DNA from: Psychrobacter immobilis
Lineage (GTDB): Bacteria > Pseudomonadota > Gammaproteobacteria > Pseudomonadales > Moraxellaceae
DNA: 64,000 bases
Assembly (NCBI RefSeq): GCF_904846225.1
Contig: NZ_CAJGZJ010000005.1
Coordinates: 124,001-188,000 of the forward strand
Direction of reading: 5' to 3'
The notes beneath the pieces were generated by a model, which ran no database searches, was not told where the DNA came from, and saw only the letters and a list, made by a program, of their open reading frames with translations. A program made the translations under genes and the position numbers. The number at the start of each line of letters is the position of its first letter. Position 1 is the first letter of the stretch. Of this stretch, positions 59,053 through 64,000 are shown piece by piece.

Positions 59053-60954
59053 ATGCAAAATAATCGAGAAAATGATGCAACAAGTAGTCGAACGATTGAT
59101 GTAACTGCGCCTTGGCAAGCGCCGATTGACCATCGAGCCATGCAGCGTGCAGAGCAGCGGGTCATCAAACAACTATTACAAGCATTACTGTACGAAAACA
59201 TTATTGATTTTGAGTATGCGAGTGCAGAATCAAGCAGTGATAAAGCGCTCTTGGATTTTACGATAAAAGCTACTGATACTATCAGTTACTGTGCTCAAGG
59301 TCATATTCATTATAGCTTTGATATTATCCGTTTTAATAGCCTTAACGTACAGCGTAGCGTTGATGGCAATATGTACGATGCCAAGCTTGAGAATGTCATT
59401 AGCGATATTTTGTTAAAAATAGAAGATGCCACATTAAAGGATAGCTTTATCAAAGAGCTGCGCCATACTTTAATCAATGAAATTCAATCTCAACAACTCT
59501 CACCAAATGCACCAACGCCCATTGACATGCTCACCTACGAGCAACTCGAAGGTTATTTGATGGCGGGGCATCCATATCATCCGTGTTTTAAGTCGCGTAT
59601 TGGCTTTGATTTACAAGACAATTATGACTATGGGCCGGAGTTTGATCAAAATATCGAAGTGGTCTGGTTGGCGGTAAAAAAAGATCTGCTGGTCAGTAAT
59701 ACAGATTTTGATAGCAATCTCGACATGACGCTTAACGATTGGATTGAAAACTATGTGGATGCGGATAAGTTTGCCAAATTAACGGATAAGCTGAAACACG
59801 TACTTGTGACGACGAGCGAGCAGAATGGATATCAGATAAATGAAAGCGAAACGGTCAATACTTATGCATTCATCCCAGCGCATCCTTGGCAGTGGCAAAA
59901 TACGTTAATCTTTGCCTTGCAGCCACTTATTGACACGCAAGAAGTGGTTTATTTAGGTAGTGCAGGCAACCAATATCGTTCGCAGCAATCGATTCGCTCT
60001 TTGTCTATGTTACAAGACGACAAGGCTTATCTAAAACTCAGTATGCATCTGATGAATACCTCCAGCACTCGTATCTTAGCCAAGCATACGGTGATGAACG
60101 CCGCGATTGTGACGAAGTGGCTCAATCAGTTAGTGGCAGAAGATGCGGTAGCGCACGCGTTGCAAATTGCCTTTTTGGGCGAGACAGTGGGCGTCAGTTT
60201 GGATCATGAGGTGTTACAACAACGTGGCTATCAGCATTCGGATATTTATGGCGGACTTGGGGCTATTTGGCGTGAAAACGTGAGCCAGTATTTATCGATC
60301 AATCAAAAAGCCTTTCCGTTAAATGGTGTCAGTTATATCAATACAGATGGCTCTAGACTCATTGACCCTTGGATTGATAAGTACAGTGTAGAGGGTTGGA
60401 CTGCCCAACTGATCAGAGTCACTGTCGCCCCGATATTGCACCTGTTGTTTGGTCACGGTATTGCTTTGGAGTGTCATGCGCAAAATATCGTTTTGGTACA
60501 CGAAGCAGGCTTTCCTATCAAAGTATTATTAAAAGACTTGCATGATGGTGTTCGTTATTCTCCCAAGCATCTGACCCGCCAAGATTTGATTCCCAATTTC
60601 CATAGCCTACCTGCGGCCCATGCAGCGTTGAATCGTGGCTCTTTTATCGAAACCGACGATACCGATGGTATTCGGGATATGACGGTCGCTTGCTTATTTT
60701 TTGTGGCGTTTGCGGACATTGCTATTTTTATGCAAACCCATTATCACTACCCCGAGGCTGAGTTTTGGCAACAGGTTGCTGATTGTGTGACAGAGTATCA
60801 GGCTCATCATCCGGAGCATGCGGCAAGGTTTGAGTTGTTCGATGTATTTGCCAAGCAAACGCGTATTGAGTCTTTGGCTAAGCGCAGACTGTTCGGCGAT
60901 CAGGTATTTCCGATCAAATATATCAATAACCCATTAGCCAAAAGCCGAGTATAG
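59053..60954 (+). CDS. NIS siderophore synthetase (IucA/IucC family), second of three
   Basis: A 633-residue synthetase with AAAGGA before the ATG. Motifs: MAGHPYHPCFKSRIGFDL (about 175-192, ATP site), FIPAHPWQWQNTL, SAGNQYRSQQSIRSLSML, STRILAKHTVMNAAIVTKWL, and the C-terminal ECHAQNIVLVHEAGFPIKVLLKDLHDG in segments. GHPYHPCFKSRIGF resembles the IucC/RhbF and AcsD-like enzymes that act on citrate or a monoamide-citrate. It probably adds one of the hydroxamate arms. It is followed after only 5 bases by the third synthetase, indicating an operon. Substrate order among the three enzymes is not deducible from sequence. Confidence 0.9.
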   Translation: MQNNRENDATSSRTIDVTAPWQAPIDHRAMQRAEQRVIKQLLQALLYENIIDFEYASAESSSDKALLDFTIKATDTISYCAQGHIHYSFDIIRFNSLNVQRSVDGNMYDAKLENVISDILLKIEDATLKDSFIKELRHTLINEIQSQQLSPNAPTPIDMLTYEQLEGYLMAGHPYHPCFKSRIGFDLQDNYDYGPEFDQNIEVVWLAVKKDLLVSNTDFDSNLDMTLNDWIENYVDADKFAKLTDKLKHVLVTTSEQNGYQINESETVNTYAFIPAHPWQWQNTLIFALQPLIDTQEVVYLGSAGNQYRSQQSIRSLSMLQDDKAYLKLSMHLMNTSSTRILAKHTVMNAAIVTKWLNQLVAEDAVAHALQIAFLGETVGVSLDHEVLQQRGYQHSDIYGGLGAIWRENVSQYLSINQKAFPLNGVSYINTDGSRLIDPWIDKYSVEGWTAQLIRVTVAPILHLLFGHGIALECHAQNIVLVHEAGFPIKVLLKDLHDGVRYSPKHLTRQDLIPNFHSLPAAHAALNRGSFIETDDTDGIRDMTVACLFFVAFADIAIFMQTHYHYPEAEFWQQVADCVTEYQAHHPEHAARFELFDVFAKQTRIESLAKRRLFGDQVFPIKYINNPLAKSRV

Positions 60955-60959
60955 ACACC

Positions 60960-63146
60960 ATGTTAAGTGAAAATGCGATGTCAAATACAAATGCGATGTT
61001 GAGTACAAATGCCGTGCTAAATACACATAAGACGCCCACTTTATTTCCAGTGCAAAACCATTATTCAAATAATCAGCCCGACATGGTATCGATACAAAGC
61101 TCATTGATAACTTATCTAGTCGAGTGCGCCTTGATTGAGCAGTGGATAGAAGAGCCTCTCATTGAAGTGACAACGACGACTGACTATCTGGCAAGTCAAC
61201 CGTTGCAGCAGCATTTGGCCTCACTACCAAGCGTTTATCAAGCGTTTTTGGCTCAACCCAATCCGCTATTGGTGATCCAAACGAGCAAGGACAGTCGGTT
61301 ACTATTATTGGTAGAGTCAGGCTATGCCGCGCCATGGCGATTGCATAAATTTTGTTTGCCCATCTTACATCGTCTACAAAGCGACCATGGCTCCAACATT
61401 CATAGCGCCGGTAGTGGTTCGTTACAACGGCTAGAGACAGTAGAGACGCTGCTAGATATTTTACTGTCTGCAATGGATCGCTCTTTACTTAGCGACACAG
61501 GTATCGCCAAACTAAAAGAGAGCTTGCAAGCGGCTTTGGTTGCTAAAGAGCACTCTGCCAATAGTGATATCACCATGACTGTTTATAATCAACCGCACTG
61601 GTATCAGACCCTGATTGCTGGCGAGCAATGGGCATCATTGATGGATCGTCCTTTTCATCCGCTAGCGAAGGGTAAGCTTGGCTTTACGGCAATAGAGTAC
61701 CAACGTTACATGGCAGAGTTTAATCAGCCTATTAACTTGGCTTGGGTAGCGGTTGCAAAAAGTCACATCATGGCGGCGGATCACGTAAAGGACATTAACC
61801 GACAAAACCCAGCAGTTTATTTATTAGATAAGGTGCAGCAGCAGCGATTGGCAGAGGAGATGCAAGGCCACAAGCTGATAGACACTCATGTGGCGATACC
61901 TGTTCATCCTTGGCAGATGACTCACGTCATTGACGACAACTATATTGATAATGGCCATATTGATAATAGCCGTGTTGATAATAGCTGTGTTGACAATAGC
62001 TGTGTTGACAATAGCTGTGTTGACAATAGCTATGCGAATGATTTTGCCAATGGCACGCTAGTCAAATTAACATTTAATGCGCCAATCACTTATGCCAGTG
62101 CCTCGATGCGCAGTATGTTATTGAATACTGATACGCCGCACAGCATCAAGCTACCAATGGGCGTATATGCCTTAAATTCTAAACGTTACTTGCCAGCACT
62201 TAAGCTGATCAATGGCGAAAAAAACCAAGCAATTTTGATGCAGGCAAGACAGATCGATAATGTCTTGTCAGCAACATTACGGCTATGGGATGAGCGCCTT
62301 TGGTGGGGCTATATGTCACCAACGCATTTGCAAGATAAAAGCGCAACCAATCCCTATTTTTATCAAGAAAAACCCACACATTTAGGCGCGATGCTCAGGA
62401 GTTTGCCAGCTGATTTGTGTGATGAGCAAGTGCGCATGCTACCCATGGCAAGTCTAGGAATGTTGGTACATAAAAACGGTGTCAGTCATCACCTCTTTGA
62501 TGAAATCATTCAAGCAAAGCAATCAGTCAATCAAGCAGCACCCATGGAAACAGAGCAAATACAGGGTGCTGCTATCGAATGTTTCAAAAACCTGTGTGAG
62601 GTGTTTTTGGGTACGATGCTGCGCTGCTTGCGTTTGGGACTTGCGCCAGAGATGCATGGACAGAACATCGTAATGGTCATAAAAAACCATCATTTTACCA
62701 GTCTGTTGCTCCGTGACCATGATTCGTTACGTATTCATTTGCCATGGCTGGCGCGTCATCAGATAGCAGATCCTGAATATTTGAGCCCGCCCAATTTTAA
62801 AAACCGGCTGTACCGAGAGACGCCGCAAGCGCTGATGTTTTATTTACAGTCGCTAGGAATATTGGTCAATATTCGCGCCATCATCGAAGCGCTATCGGAG
62901 CATTATAATCTTAGTGAACCGGTGTTATGGCGTGCGGCAATGAACAGTATAGAGCATGCATTGGTAGAGATTGATTTTGATGCCGATCAATCTCAGTTCA
63001 TCCGCGAGCAGCTACTGACCAATCCACACTATCCGCATAAAACACTGCTGTTGCCAGTCATCGAGCGCGGCGACGATCCCCATGGCAGTATGCCTGCAGG
63101 GGAGAGTATAACCACCAATCCTTTTTTCAAGTTAAAAAACAGCTAA
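60960..63146 (+). CDS. NIS siderophore synthetase (IucA/IucC family), third of three, with internal repeat insert
   Basis: A 728-residue synthetase, about 100 residues longer than its neighbours. Motifs: MDRPFHPLAKGKLGFTAIEY (about 224-243; the ATP-site motif in a divergent form), VAIPVHPWQMTHVIDD, ITYASASMRSMLLNT, then EMHGQNIVMVI and LLLRDHDSLRIHLPWL near the end. Directly after HPWQMTHVIDD comes an insert of five-residue repeats (DNSCV type) coded by seven 15-base units (61932-62036). The first ~40 residues are Asn/Thr/Met-rich with several alternative ATG starts; the ribosome site is weak and coupling to the preceding stop is likely. The divergent motif suggests a different acyl or amine substrate from the other two. 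Confidence 0.88.
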   Translation: MLSENAMSNTNAMLSTNAVLNTHKTPTLFPVQNHYSNNQPDMVSIQSSLITYLVECALIEQWIEEPLIEVTTTTDYLASQPLQQHLASLPSVYQAFLAQPNPLLVIQTSKDSRLLLLVESGYAAPWRLHKFCLPILHRLQSDHGSNIHSAGSGSLQRLETVETLLDILLSAMDRSLLSDTGIAKLKESLQAALVAKEHSANSDITMTVYNQPHWYQTLIAGEQWASLMDRPFHPLAKGKLGFTAIEYQRYMAEFNQPINLAWVAVAKSHIMAADHVKDINRQNPAVYLLDKVQQQRLAEEMQGHKLIDTHVAIPVHPWQMTHVIDDNYIDNGHIDNSRVDNSCVDNSCVDNSCVDNSYANDFANGTLVKLTFNAPITYASASMRSMLLNTDTPHSIKLPMGVYALNSKRYLPALKLINGEKNQAILMQARQIDNVLSATLRLWDERLWWGYMSPTHLQDKSATNPYFYQEKPTHLGAMLRSLPADLCDEQVRMLPMASLGMLVHKNGVSHHLFDEIIQAKQSVNQAAPMETEQIQGAAIECFKNLCEVFLGTMLRCLRLGLAPEMHGQNIVMVIKNHHFTSLLLRDHDSLRIHLPWLARHQIADPEYLSPPNFKNRLYRETPQALMFYLQSLGILVNIRAIIEALSEHYNLSEPVLWRAAMNSIEHALVEIDFDADQSQFIREQLLTNPHYPHKTLLLPVIERGDDPHGSMPAGESITTNPFFKLKNS
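61932..62036 (+). repeat. Seven tandem 15-bp units inside the third NIS gene
   Basis: The units vary around GACAATAGCTGTGTT, the central ones being identical. Each encodes five residues (Asp-Asn-Ser-Cys-Val type), so copy number can change without frameshift. The repeat lies between the HPWQ motif and the next conserved segment. Confidence 0.88.
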
Positions 63147-63229
63147 GCGAAGCTGAGCGTCAATTCAGTACGTACCGACTTTAGCTATGTTTTAAAACTT
63201 GACACGAAATAATATTGAGACAAGAAAAA

Positions 63230-63874
63230 ATGGACAAAATCGATAGTCATACGCTGATAGAAAGTTATAAAGAAATGTCCACCTCCACGATTGGTCATTT
63301 GACCGAGTTAGGGTATTTGCCAGACATTAAAGCACTATATCCGTGTGCGCATACCATCGTTGGAAAAATCATAACAGTCAGTTTGAAATCCGATAATACA
63401 GACGTCATCAATCAAGCGTTGATTCAAGCGCAGCCTAACGACGTCTTGTGTATTGATGCACAAGTCTTAGGAATCAAAGCTTGTTGGGGAGCCTTACGTA
63501 CCTGCGCGGCTATTTATGAAAAACTTGCCGGCGTTATTGTCCTTGGGCAAGTGACCGATTCGCTACAGATTCAACAATTGGGTTTTCCTATATTTGGCCA
63601 AGGCGTGAGCGCGGTTACTACTTATAAAAGTGGTCAGATACAAGGCGTATTGGCGTCTGATATTGATTATCGCTTTGAGGCGCAAAGTACACTTATCCGC
63701 TCAGGTGACATTGCTATCATGGATAATGATGGCGTGTTCGTATTGCCACTCGATTTGGCACAGCAATTACTACCGGAGTGCAAAAGCAAACATCAACAAG
63801 ATGAGATGAAATTCCAACTATTTTTTGACGCTTATAAAAACAATCAGCTGGATTTGTTATTTAAGAATAATTAG
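63230..63874 (+). CDS. RraA-like / HMG-aldolase-family protein
   Basis: About 214 residues from ATG 63230; an in-frame TTG at 63215 is a weaker start. It has the RraA/MenG-like fold: STIGHLTELGYLPDIKALYP, VLCIDAQVLGIKACWGALRTCAAIYEKLAGVIVLGQVTD (the GxxxTxA and gVvvdGxvRD region, here GQVTDS), FGQGVSAVTTYKSG and SGDIAIMDNDGVFVLP. RraA proteins bind RNase E, while close relatives are class II pyruvate aldolases. The aldolase Arg-Asp pair (RD) is replaced by TD in VLGQVTDS, so aldolase chemistry may be lost. It follows the third NIS gene by 83 bases on the same strand and may belong to the siderophore operon; its role there is unknown. Confidence 0.78.
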   Translation: MDKIDSHTLIESYKEMSTSTIGHLTELGYLPDIKALYPCAHTIVGKIITVSLKSDNTDVINQALIQAQPNDVLCIDAQVLGIKACWGALRTCAAIYEKLAGVIVLGQVTDSLQIQQLGFPIFGQGVSAVTTYKSGQIQGVLASDIDYRFEAQSTLIRSGDIAIMDNDGVFVLPLDLAQQLLPECKSKHQQDEMKFQLFFDAYKNNQLDLLFKNN

Positions 63875-64000
63875 GGCTAAAATTTAAAATAAACCAAATG
63901 ATTCAATCACTTGTTAAGTATATGTGTCACCACAGAATAAATTGATAGATGCGCCGCGGCTGTATGGTCTAAATAGTAGGCCTACAGATTTGTAATTAAT

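Noticed and set aside
61932-62036. Possible CRISPR-like array of short repeats
   Set aside because: The 15-base units are directly adjacent with no spacers and keep the reading frame; this is a coding minisatellite.
63875-64000. Start of another gene at the right edge
   Set aside because: The last 126 bases show no convincing start codon with a ribosome site; nothing can be supported there.

Overview
The window looks like a chromosomal segment of a gammaproteobacterium of the Moraxellaceae, most likely Psychrobacter. This is judged from protein similarity recognised by eye, moderate base composition, and short dispersed intergenic repeats ending in TATAGTC/GACTATA. No tRNA, rRNA, CRISPR array, transposase or phage gene is visible.

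Layout. (1) 1-4955: the end of an unidentified protein, a DnaQ-type exonuclease with a BRCT domain, and a Cpx-like envelope-stress unit: a CpxP/Spy-like lipoprotein divergent from an overlapping response-regulator/histidine-kinase pair. (2) 5384-13630: a 2261-residue trimeric autotransporter adhesin with internal duplications, then a stand-alone TonB. (3) 13768-18017, minus strand: an envelope operon of unknown function (DUF4331 protein, small lipoprotein, TPR protein, HupE/UreJ membrane protein). (4) 18403-30937: phenylalanine/tyrosine breakdown by the homogentisate route (PhhA, PhhB, TyrB, Hpd, FahA, MaiA) with IclR and LysR regulators, an orphan TRAP binding protein, a VOC-fold protein and an NhaC-family transporter. 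Homogentisate 1,2-dioxygenase is not in the window. (5) 31058-44507: assimilatory nitrate reduction. NirBD is divergent from a nitrate MFS transporter, a PP2C-phosphatase/Ser-Thr-kinase fusion, a flavoprotein reductase, nitrate reductase and the siroheme methylase CobA. Candidate sigma-54 promoters face both ways from the nirB/transporter gap. (6) 44547-63874: an iron island. It holds a siderophore-interacting reductase, an FhuCDB-type importer, and a citrate/1,3-diaminopropane hydroxamate-type siderophore cluster (Dat, Ddc, three NIS synthetases, N-monooxygenase, acyltransferase, MFS exporter) ending in an RraA-like gene. Fur-box-like palindromes lie upstream of the importer/reductase pair, of dat and of the second NIS synthetase.

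How it fits together. Nitrate enters by the MFS transporter, is reduced by NasA and NirBD, and CobA feeds siroheme to NirB. The siderophore genes probably make an N-acyl-N-hydroxy-1,3-diaminopropane/citrate chelator of the schizokinen, rhizobactin 1021 or baumannoferrin type. It would be exported by the MFS protein, re-imported across the inner membrane by FhuCDB, and stripped of iron by the SIP reductase. No outer-membrane receptor for it is in view; the TonB at 12593 could energise one encoded elsewhere.

Repeats. Several short non-coding element families sit in the gaps: three 145-bp copies, two 108-bp copies in opposite orientation, one 88-bp element with the same TATAGTC-type ends, and an unrelated 173-bp element with perfect 20-bp terminal inverted repeats flanked by TA. 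Several conserved enzymes carry low-complexity Asn/Ser/Thr-rich extensions or inserts absent from well-studied homologues.
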